Shown in pieces: positions 1 to 13,000 of a stretch of 64,000 nt of DNA. This DNA comes from Osedax frankpressi. Lineage: Eukaryota; Annelida; Polychaeta; Sabellida; Siboglinidae. Numbering within the stretch: position 1 is the stretch's first letter; every line of letters begins with the position of its first letter. Location of the stretch: positions 6,303,750-6,367,749 of the forward strand of contig OZ038315.1 in NCBI GenBank assembly GCA_964035775.1, written 5' to 3'. Both the position numbers and the translations under genes were made by a program. Below the pieces are notes generated by a model, which was not told the DNA's origin, ran no database searches, and saw only the letters and a list, made by a program, of their open reading frames with translations.

Positions 1-1012
1 CACTACAGTACACTACACTACACTACACTACACTCATTAAACTACATTACACTCATTACACTCACTACACTACACTCACTACACTCACTACACTCACTAC
101 ACTGCACTACACTCACTACACTCACTACCCTCACTACACTACACTCACTACACTCACTACACTCACTACACTACACTCACTACACTCACTACACTACACT
201 CACTACACTCACTACACTACACTACACTCACTACACTCACTACACTACACTCACTACACTCACTGCACTACACTCACTACACTCACTACACTCACTACAC
301 TACACTCACTACACTCACTACACTACACTATACTCACTACACTACACTACACTACACTACACTCACTACACTCACTACACTACACTCACTACACTCACTG
401 CACTACACTCACTACACTCACTACACTCACTACACTACACTCACTACACTACACTATACTCACTACACTACACTACACTACACTACACTCACTACACTCA
501 CTACACTCACTACACTCACTACACTCACTACCCTCACTACACTACACTCACTACACTACACTACACTCACTACACTACACTCACTACACTCACTACACTC
601 ACTACACTCACTACACTCACTACACTACACTCACTACACTCACTACACTACACTACACTCACTACACTACACTCACTACACTCACTACACTACACTCACT
701 ACACTCACTAAACTCACTACACTCAACACACTCACTACACTACACTACACTCACTACACTACACTCACTACACTACACTCACTACACTCACTACACTCAC
801 TACACTCACTACACTACACTCACTACACTCACTAAACTCACTACACTCAACACACTCACTACACTACACTACACTCACTACACTACACTCACTACACTAC
901 ACTCACTACACTCACTACACTCACTAAACTCACTACACTCAACACACTACACTCACTACACCTCACTACACTACACTCACTACACCTCACTACATTACAC
1001 TCACTACACCGT
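1..1012. repeat. CACTA/CACT minisatellite
   Basis: A 1-kb array of mixed CACTA and CACTCACTA units with almost no G on the + strand. It starts before the window and ends about 30 bp before the first visible exon at 1044. Larger blocks recur inside it, for example the segment with CACTAAACTCACTACACTC near 708 and 830, which points to expansion by unequal exchange. It most likely lies in an intron of the + strand gene that follows. Confidence 0.95.
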
Positions 1013-1043
1013 ACTCTACTGCACCTGCACTAAACATCAACAG

Positions 1044-3333
1044 ATGAAAAAGATGATCAGCGAATTCAACATGCACATGGTGTGCCACGACGTGCCGGCC
1101 GGAAAGAAAATACGCCAACCCTACCCCGCCGTGACCCACGTCGCCGTCGCACCCGTCCCTTCCTGTTCCGCCGACTCTTTGGCTCCTCCCCTCGCGACGA
1201 CCCCCGACGACTGCTCTATACACTCGGCCGTCGACGACATCCTGTCCGCGACGCTCAACACCGTCGGACCCGCCCCCTTGGGACCCGCCCCCTCGGGACA
1301 CGCCCCCTCGGGAGACGCCCACTCGACGATTGGCTCCGCTTCCCCGGCGCGCTACTCGGCGGGTTCGTCGGGAGCGAATCGCTCGTTATCCGCCATCGCA
1401 GCGTCCATTGGGAAACGGAAATCGTCGATTGAAAGTCCTTCGCCGCATCAAACGTTGGTTTGCAAATAATGGCAAAAGCAATTTCTTATTCGAAAACATA
1501 ACGAATATATCAAATTTTACGAATAAAAGAGAATTTAGAGAGTTTTGAGTCGTTAAAAGTAATTTGTGTAGATTTAAAAGCTTCTATAAAATATAGGCTA
1601 CTTTTCCACGTCATATATTTATTAAAACTGCATTTCACACAAATTCATGAAATGTAAGTTTAATTTAACAGTGAGATGGTGTTCTTGTAAGTTATTGAAA
1701 TTTTACACACTTTATACAAACTGTGAATAGACCTAACTCCATATTCCTTCATCTCACTCCTCCCTTCAGATCCCTCCTCCCTTCATATCTCTCTTCCCTT
1801 TATCTCCCTTCATATCCCTCCTCCCTTCATATGCCTCCTCCCTTCATCTCCCTCCTACCTTCATCTCCCTCCTACCTTCATCTCCCTCCTGCCTTCATCT
1901 CCCTTCTGCCTTCATCTCCATCATCCCTTCATATCCCTCCTGCCTTCATCTCCCATTATCTCCCTCCTGCCTTCATCTCCCTCCTCCCTTCTCCCTTCAT
2001 CTCCCTCCTGCCTTCATCTCCCTTCATATCCCTCCTCCCTCCATCTCTCTCCCTTCATCGTCTACTACAGATTTTAATTAATAAAAGAATAGATAGGCCT
2101 TACCCTTTCTATCTAATCCACGATCATAGAAATCTCTATAAATATTTAAATTCAATTTACTTTTTATTAAAATTGATTTGTAGTGTACTAGATCTAATGT
2201 ACATGTCTAGTCTATATACCAATATCAACCATCTTAACGGCTCCACAGTAAAACAAACAGACATAACGACGACGCTTTCAACTCTAGTGAATATCTATCT
2301 TCGTCTATCGGCGGGAATGCCTCGATATCGTCGATAACAGAAGTGACGCGTCGACCTCGGGGTCGTCCAAAGCTTTCGTCGTCAGCGTCGAAGGTCTGAA
2401 ACACTACCGCAAGCAGTACCTCTCGTAACCGAGTACAATGTTTTAATTCACTGTACTCTAATGTATGCGTGATACTGAAAAACTAGCCATACATATGTTT
2501 GTATCGATGATCAATTTAAAGTATATTTTCCTAAAGTTGATACCTATCATTTTAATAATGTCGTTAGAGTAGCTTAAAAAATCAAAATTCAATTACAGAT
2601 TATTTCAAATATAAAAAAGTAATTACTTAATTAATTTTATAATAAAATGATTTTTACGTTATTTCTATATTAATTAAATTTAATAACCATCTTCTAATTT
2701 GTAGTCAAGTAAATCACATGAAAAAGTTAAATTAAAAAGAGTTAGTCTATTCTAATATAATATTGATTTCTAATGTGTTATCATTTTATTTAAAATATTA
2801 TTAATATGTATATTTATTTTAACAGAAAGCCGAAATATCCCAAGAAAGAGTTAGTATATATGTAATATAGATATTACCAAATTCATTGTATTTAATAAAT
2901 ATTGGTTCATTTAATTTATGTGTTTACAGGAAGAATCATCTCAGAGAAAAATGTCTAAAAGGTAGTAGTTGTTATTATTCCATTGTTATTATCATTGATC
3001 TAAATAATCTTTTTAAATGTGAATATTGAAATGGTGTTTCTTTTCATTAGTTCCATTAAGAAATTAAAAGTAAGCAGCAGTTCATCTAAATTAAAAGAAA
3101 AGTCTAAATCCGCAAAGACAGATTCCTCACATAAAACTCACGATACCAAGAAATCTATGAAAAAGCACGCCTCCGAAAGTCTATTAAAATCTGCGAAAGT
3201 GAAAATAGCAAAAGATTCTCCCACAAAATTGAAGAAAATAACTTCCAAAAATCTCTCTACACCTCCAGTTAAAAGTCCATCCTTAGTAAAAACTACAGTG
3301 GTTTCAAAGAAAAATATGAACAAAAGAAAATAA
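1044..3333 (+). CDS. AT-hook, Lys/Ser-rich nuclear protein, 3' exons
   Basis: Inferred exons: 1044-1453, 2288-2393, 2826-2849, 2930-2961, 3051-3333, with stop TAA at 3331-3333. Phases agree throughout (2, 0, 0, 2). The first exon is GC-rich and encodes a Pro/Ala/Ser-rich segment with a PAPLGPAPSGHAPSG repeat. The second encodes RRPRGRPK, a clear AT-hook that binds the minor groove of AT-rich DNA. The last encodes a very basic Lys/Ser tail (SSIKKLKVSSSSSKLKEK onward). Two consecutive exons are microexons of 24 and 32 nt. The composition suggests a chromatin protein, for example the C-terminal tail of a cohesin-associated or similar factor, but I recognise no catalytic or folded domain and give no symbol. 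The 5' part lies before the window or in the CACTA array. The gene converges on SPATA4, with 261 bp between the stop codons. Confidence 0.6.
1755..2065. repeat. Pyrimidine-rich CTTCATCTCCCTCC repeat
   Basis: Imperfect repeats of CTTCATCTCCCTCCTGC and variants in the first intron of the AT-hook gene. On the transcript strand it is a pyrimidine tract about 300 nt long, ending about 220 nt before the next 3' splice site. The open frame across it is compositional and not a gene. Confidence 0.85.
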
Positions 3334-3473
3334 CAAGTCAGTTTTACATCGACTATTATATTATCTAGTATAGATGTTTATATAATGAATTAATTATATA
3401 TATATATATATATATATATTATATTTTAGCAATTAGAAAAAAAAACTACCAATACTGTAAAGGTAATTAATAA

Positions 3474-3479
3474 TTTATT
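3474..3479 (-). terminator. Candidate polyadenylation signal of SPATA4
   Basis: TTTATT on the + strand is AATAAA on the - strand, about 115 nt beyond the SPATA4 stop codon. It sits between the convergent stop codons of the AT-hook gene and SPATA4. AATAAA is frequent by chance in DNA this AT-rich. Confidence 0.4.
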
Positions 3480-3594
3480 TGCAAATTAAATTTGTATAAT
3501 AATAACTAATTGGTATATAGGCATCTTATCACATTATAGATTTGTTTGTCTTGAAGTGAAGATAGCATTCGATGCCAGATAACGGGATATTTCT

Positions 3595-6427
3595 TCATTT
3601 TACCATCTCCACCGTATCCAATTGATTAACCGTTCGAAACTGAACTTTCGTTGGCGACATATTCACCAATTCTGAATGAGGAATGCAGATAACAATTGAT
3701 TATACTTATTTTATTTATATGACTCATATGTATATATATATAATGTTCTTAAAATTGTTGAAAGAATGTATATAGTCTTCTTTAATTTTTTATAGTCACC
3801 GCGCGTAAATTAACCTCTGTCGAAGACATTTTCTTTACAACCTGTGCGGGTTATTGCAGATAATGAAGATTTAATTTATAACGAATCCGCGAAATTATCC
3901 ACACGTACCATAAAACAAGAACATACGTTCTAATATTACAAAGATACTTAATAAACATATCTTATATAATATTGTTATTTATAAACTATCGGCTATTTTT
4001 AAGAACTACGTATTTATTCTCTGTATTTACTGGACTATTACCTGTATGTTGTCTGCTGTTTGTAGCGTTTTCGGAAGGGGTCAACGGGGGAACGGATCGC
4101 CTCGCCCTTTCACCCAATGTAGGTCTAAGATCGAATCTCACGGGATCCTGCATGCGTTCATCTCGCCGCCTGTCCACGTGCATGTTGATAATGTTCTGGG
4201 CCTGCACGATGACAGAGTATTCTAATTAGAATTAAATTAGAATAATAATTGAATAATATATTCATAATTCGTAAAATAAAACTGAACAGTAGGTAGTTAT
4301 AATATTTTGATTATATAAAAACACTGAAATTTGTATGTTAACTGGGTATGTTACTATTTGTAAAAACTATTACTGTTTATATAAGTTAGGTATGCATTTC
4401 AGATATTTCAAATATTTTCAACAAACTTTTTCCTTATTTATGATTTGGTTTTTCTCGGCGATGAGTTCTGTGATTGACAGGTTATTCTTTAGTGCCTGGG
4501 ATACCGTAGTACGAGCGTGCATAGGCAGACGTTGTTGGTAGCTCGAGTCGGTGAAATCGATGCAGTAGGCCGACACTGGTTTACGAATTCTGTGAAAAGT
4601 TAAATGTGTATATTATATCTTATATCGTATCTCAATATTACAGCATTAGAACAAGTGAGTTCCTATTAACCACGTCATCAAAGCACGGTTTAATTATATC
4701 AAGTATTTATTGTCAATTTATAATAAATACGCATGATATAGCATATATTTAGAAAGGATTTAATTTGATTTGCCTTATCCTACAATTTGCTATATAATTA
4801 GTGCATATAAATGTAATGTGCTCAACTGAACTTAATTCAAAGCATATTCTACATTTCATTAATCCGCACTTCATAGGAATTCGCTTTTTGAATAAATAAG
4901 TGAATCAATTCAATTTAATTGTTAATAAGTCTGCTATTCATATCGTAACTATTATGAGTTTATGAATTTTACTTATAAATAAAGCTCTAAAGTTAATGAT
5001 TATTACCTTATAAATGACATTTCGAGATAAAGGAGGAAGAGAGATGCACAGGTAAGCAACAATTAAATATTATAACAATAGAAGAGAGTATTCAATGATC
5101 ATAGTTTGCCATCTTCTAATTTCAGAAAATATACTGAATTTAAATATTATATTAGCATATTAACTGTCGATTTGTAAGTAAATGGTATATTCTTTCCACC
5201 AATAGACATGCTCCTCCTTCTTTACAGTGGATCGTTGACTCGATAAGATCTGAGTTGATATCCAATTTTTCTTTCTTAATAAACTAGAACACAATACAAT
5301 AATGTATTTTATTTATTATATACGATCTATATTATATGTGTACACTTGGTAATAAGTTATAAATACGTATGACTCATAAACAACGATACGGTATGCACAA
5401 TATCGAGAACTCTTATGGTATAGTGGATGTTGAACCAAGACAATAGATAATACTATCATGTCATGATAAAATTGAAATTAAATAACTATATTAATTTTCA
5501 ATACAAATCGAATTAATGTATTTTCAATACACATCAAATATACCTTTAGATTTATAGCTGGAAACCCCTAATTAAACTGGTTTAGAATGTTATATTTAAA
5601 GATTACTCGTATTTACATAAAATGGGTAATTTTTTGAAAATAAAGTAATCATATACGGTTAAAAATGTTATCCTCATTGTTCATTATTATCCATTGCATA
5701 ACAAACTGATGAAAGAGTTTTATATTTACTAACATTTCGCAGAACTTGCCAATTTAAATCTTTCGAGGCAAACGAATTACCCGTAGAATAATTATGCATT
5801 TGAATCGAGGCAGGATAGTACCAGGAAAATATTTCAGCTAATATGTATCCGTTTGATAAATCCCTAGGAATGTATATCGTATCAGAATATTTCTATATAA
5901 TAGATAATTAATAAATAATCAGCTAATTTCATATTTTTTTAAATGTATATTATTAAATATTATATTAATAGTTTATTTTAAAACATATTGACTGACATCA
6001 TATATTCAAAATCTGCAGGATATATTGAATAAATATATGTATACATTGGAAGCTTAACGTAGTGATTGATATAATGAAACTCTTCAATTGTGCAATATAG
6101 GATGGCATTTGTATAAGATACTGGTTTAACACGTTTACATTTAAGGAGGCTATACACTCAGTAATTATGTAGTATCTGAATGTATTTAATAAATTGAGTA
6201 AGCACTACAATATCCGTAACATTTCTGTAAAATGAATCATTTCTAATTAAAGTGCATGTCCATATGCAGGTTGTGATTGAACAAACACATACTATCAAAT
6301 ATATAATTATATTTGAATATAATTTATAAATAATCATAATTCATTAATACCATTTTGGGCATTTAACTTTCCATGATAGATCTAAACTTTGTAGCCATTT
6401 TAATACTTCTCTTGGCAATCCTGACAT
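3595..6427 (-). CDS. SPATA4: SPATA4-like sperm protein with N-terminal CH-like (CLAMP) domain
   Basis: Seven inferred exons on the - strand: 6427-6368, 5892-5734, 5283-5165, 4589-4427, 4201-4042, 3841-3815, 3671-3595. They total 765 nt, or 254 residues plus stop; human SPATA4 is about 305. The start MSGLPREVLKWLQSLDLS matches the family start LPRSVLKWLQSLDLS. Then come DLSNGYILAEIFSWYYP, IESTIHCKEG with IYHLLTNRQ, the hallmark FTDSSYQQRLPMHARTTVSQ, and DPVRFDLRPTLGE, all in family order. SPATA4 proteins carry a calponin-homology-like N-terminal domain and are expressed in testis, with a likely role in the sperm flagellum. Exon 6 is a 27-nt microexon. Five of six donors have T at +3. The gene is divergent from SON. 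Confidence 0.9.
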
Positions 6428-7096
6428 TATATTATGTAATTCCCTAGTTTTAATCCTATAACATATTATATGAAATCAAATTAATATAATACATAAACAT
6501 TCTATAATTACAATAGTTGTATGTAAATTTAAAATTATTATTTGTTATTAATATTTCTATGGAAACAATGAAATAAATCCTTTTAATTAATTTTTAAATT
6601 ATTATATTAATAAATATAAAAAGAGGTTAATAAAATAAATATAAATATTATAGCTGTATATATTATTTTATAAATGAATATAATTTAATTAAGTTATAAT
6701 TTTTTACGAAAATCTTTGTTATTTCATTATCAATATTCATTTTGATTATTTTAAAAAAATATAATATCCTTACTATTTATAGTTTGTATAGTTGTTATAT
6801 ATTTATATGGTATATAATATAATTAATTATATTTAAGAATATTATGTTATATTGAATTCAAATTTTCAATTTAAATACTAATATTTTATTATATACTTAT
6901 AAATTTTAAACTATATTCTATAGATTTGATCCAGGATCTATAATACTTATATGATAACAATTCATATAAAATCAATGCATATTTTAATTTTATATATTGG
7001 TTGAAAGATTATAATGTGTATATTTTCTTTTTAACTAGTTTAAATATTTAAAAAATGAATATTCTTTAATATTACCAATACACACATTGTCTAACT
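6428..7096. promoter_or_regulatory. Shared divergent promoter region of SPATA4 and SON
   Basis: About 670 bp lie between the start codon of SPATA4 (-) and that of SON (+). The stretch is extremely AT-rich with long A/T runs, and I see no CpG island, TATA box in a convincing context, or known motif. The head-to-head arrangement suggests a bidirectional promoter, although 5' UTR exons may lie here. Confidence 0.45.
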
Positions 7097-10000
7097 ATGA
7101 GTAACTTAGAGTCTGAAATTGCATTTCGTAATAAATTAATTGCAAAATTAAATTTATCGTCTGCTTTATCACACCCTGTTTTATCTCGTGAAAAAAATTG
7201 CGTTGATGAGTTTTATGAAGATATAGAAAACAATAAAGATAACACATCCGATTTAAAATTAAAGGATACTCAAACAAATGATTTAAATAATAAAAAATAC
7301 TCGGAAGACAAGGATGGAGATTCAAGTGATATTGAAATTATAGAACATGAAAAACCTTTCGAACCAACTATTATTTTAGATTCATCTTCCTCCGAATGCG
7401 ATGATATTATTTCAAATCATCATTCGAGTATAAACTCTACTAATTGTAGTAACAGTGGATTATCAAATATAGGTTTGTTAAAATAGTTATTTTGTTATTA
7501 GCTAAGTGTATACCATATCAAGTATATACGTTAACATACTATATTATATTATATTATTATTAGTATAAAATTGTATACGAAATAAAAGTATAAATATTTA
7601 AAACCAAGACCAATTATTTATAGTTAAAATACTGAATTTTACATATGTGTGCATTAATATTTAATATATAACTTAATAAATAAATAAAAATTATATTTAA
7701 TTAAAAAGGGAACTCAGAATCTAAGACAAGTCATAAAAGCAAGAAGAAACGTTCAAAAAAACACAAGAGGAAACATAAGAAAAAACATAGAAAAAAAAAT
7801 TACAACGAAGAAGTCAATGTTATTTCAATTGACTTACCTACTGATTCCATTCCATCCAATCTTAAAGAAGCCATTCATATAAAACCTGTAATGGAATTCA
7901 CAGATTCATATATAGACATTGAAATAGACGATTTACATAAACATGATAATGTTTACGAGAATCATATTATAAATTCTACACTAATCCATAAACGAAATAA
8001 TTCTAAATATAAATCTAGGTCACCGAAATATAAATCTAGGTCACCAAAATATAAATCTCCTCCACGTGAATCTAAAAACCAAGTGTTCCACCCTAAAGAG
8101 TACTCGCCTCGTCATCGGCCACCGAAGACCGATGCCAGCATCGAATCCTTGAAGCCCGTCGAGTCGAGGTCAATTGTTTCGAGGGCTACCTCGAATCCAC
8201 TGGTTCCCCTGAGTCTGCAGCAACAGATTCGCCAGATCAAGGATGAAGTTCTCAAGGAGCACCTCAACGATAACCGCTACGATAGCGATAGAAGCCCCTC
8301 AAATGTAGATTTGAAATGCATTCCGATGCCAACAGATGTCGCCGACATCAAACTGCCCGTCGATTCGGGTTTAGCGATATCAACTGCCGTCGATACGGTC
8401 CGCGGTGAGTTAGCTTTACCCTCCGCGGTACCCCAGAAACAAGGTTTGATATCGACGTGAATGATATTTAATTACGGGGAGACCTCAGCGATCACGAAAG
8501 CGAAAGCATAGCAAAGTATATGGTAAAGTGGTAAAGTTGCGGGTTAAACATGGTATGGGAAATATGTGTCTATATAAAATGCAATAATGTACTCAATACA
8601 TGGAACGGTGCCAATAATTGTTGACCTACTTATTGGTAATATATAGTGGAATATATTTAGTTCACTATTTTTTAGCAATTCATTCTAAATGTGTTTATAT
8701 GTGACTATGAAATACTGTATTTAAAAAAACAATTGTATGTGAATAAATAAATATTTTATTAAATAAAACTATTATGTTTTATATAAATATAAAGATGTAA
8801 CTATAAATATATATAATATCTTTATACTCACACACAAATTAATGAATTACCTATCGAATGAGTTATTGCAATTATAACATCAGTAAGCAAGTGAAAATAA
8901 TTATACTGAGAAAACTGACTTCAAAGTTAATGCACTTTTATTATAATTTATAAATTTATTATGAGTAGTAAAAAAATAGTATTTATAAATTTATAAATTT
9001 TTCACTAATTTAATATTTAAAAAAAACATATAAACATTGCAATTTATTTAATTAATATTACGTTTTTCAATCTGAAATTTTACAACAGTATTAAATACAT
9101 ATAAATTAATCTAAATAGTAAATAAAAAAAATTAATTAATATTAGATCGCTGAGGTCCCCTAAACCAAAATATAAATTAGAATAAAACTATTATAAACAT
9201 TTTATATTAAATTTTAGATATTATTAATATTATATTTATTATTCATATTTGTTATGGCATTATATATATATATAAGATAGTCTATTGTGTATCTGGTTGC
9301 ATATATAGATAATACAATTTTACAGGAAACAAATTTAGAACTTCAATTAAGATTCCAGATAAAATACTCCTCACAGCTGAATCCAAGTACATTATTGAGT
9401 CTGGTATACAAATTATTTCCAAAAAACGGAAAGCGGATATTGAAATAAATGACAAATTGTTGGCGAATCAAGAAGGTGCAGATAATGTACAAGCAAAAAT
9501 AGTTGAAATAATAAATTTGTCATATTTTAAGAATTTGTTAATATCGTCTCTTTATTGTGTTATTTATTGTAATATTCTGACTATTACTCAATCTATTACT
9601 AATAATCAGTAAACGCATTCAGAAATCATGTTTTGCCAGTCATCTGTTGATTCCCGTGATATGGATACCTATAAAAGTGATAACTCATCAATTCATGAGA
9701 CTGAAGAGGAAATAATCTACCGTGAAATTAATGAAAAGAGCTTTAGGAATAGAGATAATCAAGGTAATATTAATTTGAAGGGACCAACATTGGAATTTAT
9801 ATTAAATTACTAAAAAATATCAAAAGCCATGTTTCCTAGAAGTAAAAATTTAATTGTTACAATAATTAAGAAATTTCAAAAACCAAATAACTTTAAACTT
9901 TCACAATATTAACAATAATTTTGGATTAAAAAATTAAAAAATTATTATTATTATAAACAATCTAGTAAAATTATTCAACCTCTATTATATAACCAGCTAT

Positions 10001-13000
10001 TATATCACCAGCTATTATATCACCAGCTATTATATCACCAGCTATTATATCACCAGCTATTATATCACCAGCTATAATTATAACAATTTTTGCTGCAGTA
10101 AATTAAATAATAGTATTCACTTCCGTTTCAGTGAGTTTTGAATTAGGACCAAAAAAAATTGAAGTTGGTGTTGGAGTGGATGTTGTTACTACGCTAACCG
10201 ATTGCAAAACGAAGCAATCTCAGCAGAGGTCAAGGTCACATCGCAGATCTAGGTCGAGGTCGCATCGCAGATCTAGGTCGAGGTCTCATCGCAGATCTAG
10301 GTCGAGGTCTCATCGCAGATCTAGGTCGAGAACTTATCGAAGACGTCGCTGCCATTCCAGTAGGTCTAGATCACGTGAACAGAAAAGGAGTCGCAGCCAT
10401 TCGAGGCACCAAAGAAATCGGCGAAGAACGAAAAGTAGATCACCTGGTAGAAGGTCGGTTTTGGTGTCATCAAATAGTTTCAAAGATACATTTATTAGAT
10501 ATTGCGTGACGATATAATTACAGGTACAAGTAATACTAATGATGGATTAATGACGGAGATAGTAATGATGAGATTTTAATAATTTGTACATTTTTTTCTA
10601 TAAAACGATTATAAAAGTCTGTTTCTCATTGATCATATAAGAACAATTATTTTTAAGGTGAAAAAAATTTCAATGGATATTAAAATGATTACATTTTATT
10701 TCAATAAATTATTAAAAAAATTGATAATATCATCAATGGATATTAGTGGATCCCATTTTGCCCCTGTATCCTTTCAATGCATGGGTATTGATAGTAATAT
10801 CCTTTTTTAATAGTAATGTTTTTATTATATAGAAATATAAAAGTTATATGTATTATATAATTATCATATAGTAACAATTTAGATTATTATTATATCATTA
10901 CAATTAATGTATATGAATAATTAATTTAATAAATAATTAATTATTTTATATAGATTTTATATAAAACTATGAAATTATATATAAATAAACATAGTAATTT
11001 ATTTTATATATATATATATATATATATGTGTGTATAATATACAATATATATATATATTTATATATATAATCTGAAATGAATGCTACTATTTTTAAAATAG
11101 TATTTTGTTATAAATTATTGATTTCTTAAATGAATTGCTCTTAATTTTTTTTATATTAATATGTTTTAATATATGATTCATTTTAATATATTTATTAATT
11201 ATATATCTAACTAATATATTACAATAATACCATTATTAAATTTATGAAATACTTAAATATGTAAACGGGTTTAGATTATTTTTAAAATTTTATAATTAAC
11301 ATGTGAAATACAATACTAATGTTACTATATTATTTAGAATTAGAAATTAACAAAACAATGACCTATTAGCAGAGTTAACAATACCCCAGTTTATTGTAAG
11401 TTTTCACCTCTAGTAATCATGTCTAATCGGATATATCTAATTTTTCAATATTTTCAAAATTTACAGCACTAAAATAAAACAAATATTTATTAATGATAAT
11501 TTAAATAGAACTTATATAAATGATGCCTAATCCTATATATCCTATACTATATAATATCTTATATTAATAAATATATTATATGATATAAGTACAGTATATA
11601 TAAAATTTGTTATTGTATATTATCAAGGCCTTCTGTATATTATGATGATATATAATTAATTAGATCTTATTTAATCTAACAATAATATTTCAAATTAATA
11701 CTAAACTATATACTCCGTAATGATTTGAATAATTTCATTAAATAATTTAAATAACTACTTTAGCTCATATATTTACATACATGTGTGAGATTACTCCATT
11801 AAGTTTATTTTACTATTTAAATTTAAAATGAATGGATTCAAAATGACTCACATAATTATGTTATTATATTAATATTATATTTTATATATTGAATTTGTTT
11901 TCCTTATTTATGAAATTTACTTAATTCAAAATACCGCTAGCCAATGTTAGCTAATGTCCGATAATAATCAAAGATAAGTTCTAAACACGATCAACCTTTA
12001 TATACTAAAATCAATGGTAGCTAATCTAACATATCCAATAAATCTTACAACTTATGAGTTGAAAGTGAGATTAAGAGTTGAAAACAGACTAGGATATAAA
12101 AGTGTATTTAATTTATATAATGTTGACTCTTTAATATTAATACAATATATAGATATATGTTATTGGATATATACAAAAATCATATATATTATAGTAAAAG
12201 TTAATACAATAAAATCTGCAAATGTGAAATCCCCATACCTATCATCTTCATATACCACACACTGGCATTCAGGCAGAGCATTAAACTAGATCCATCCAAT
12301 ACATCCCGATACTCGGACGAAGTAAACACTCGACTGGGCATTGATCGTGCTGAACTAAGGAAGATTGCAATGTTATTATAGCACACGTATTAGCACACGT
12401 ATTAGCACATGTATTAGCACATGTATTAGCACACGTATTAGCACACGTATTAGCACACGTATTAGCACATGTATTAGCACACGTATTAGCACACGTATTA
12501 GCACATGTATTAGCACATGTATTAGCACATGTATTAGCACATGTATTAGCACACGTATTAGCACACGTATTAGCACACGTATTAGCACATGTATTAGCAC
12601 ATGTATTAGCACATGTATTAGCACACGTATTAGCACACGTATTAGCACATGTATTAGCACATGTATTAGCACATGTATTAGCACATGTATTAGCACATGT
12701 ATTAGCACATGTATTAGCACACGTATTAGCACACGTATTAGCACACGTATTAACACATGTATTAGCACATGTATTAGCACATGTATTAGCACACGTATTA
12801 GCACATGTATTAGCACATGTATTAGCACATGTATTAGCACATGTATTAGCACATGTATTAGCACATGTATTAGCACATGTATTAGCACACGTATTAGCAC
12901 ACGTATTAGCACACGTATTAGCACACGTATTAGCACACGTATTAGCACACGTATTAGCACATGTATTAGCACACGTATTAGCACATGTATTAGCACATGT

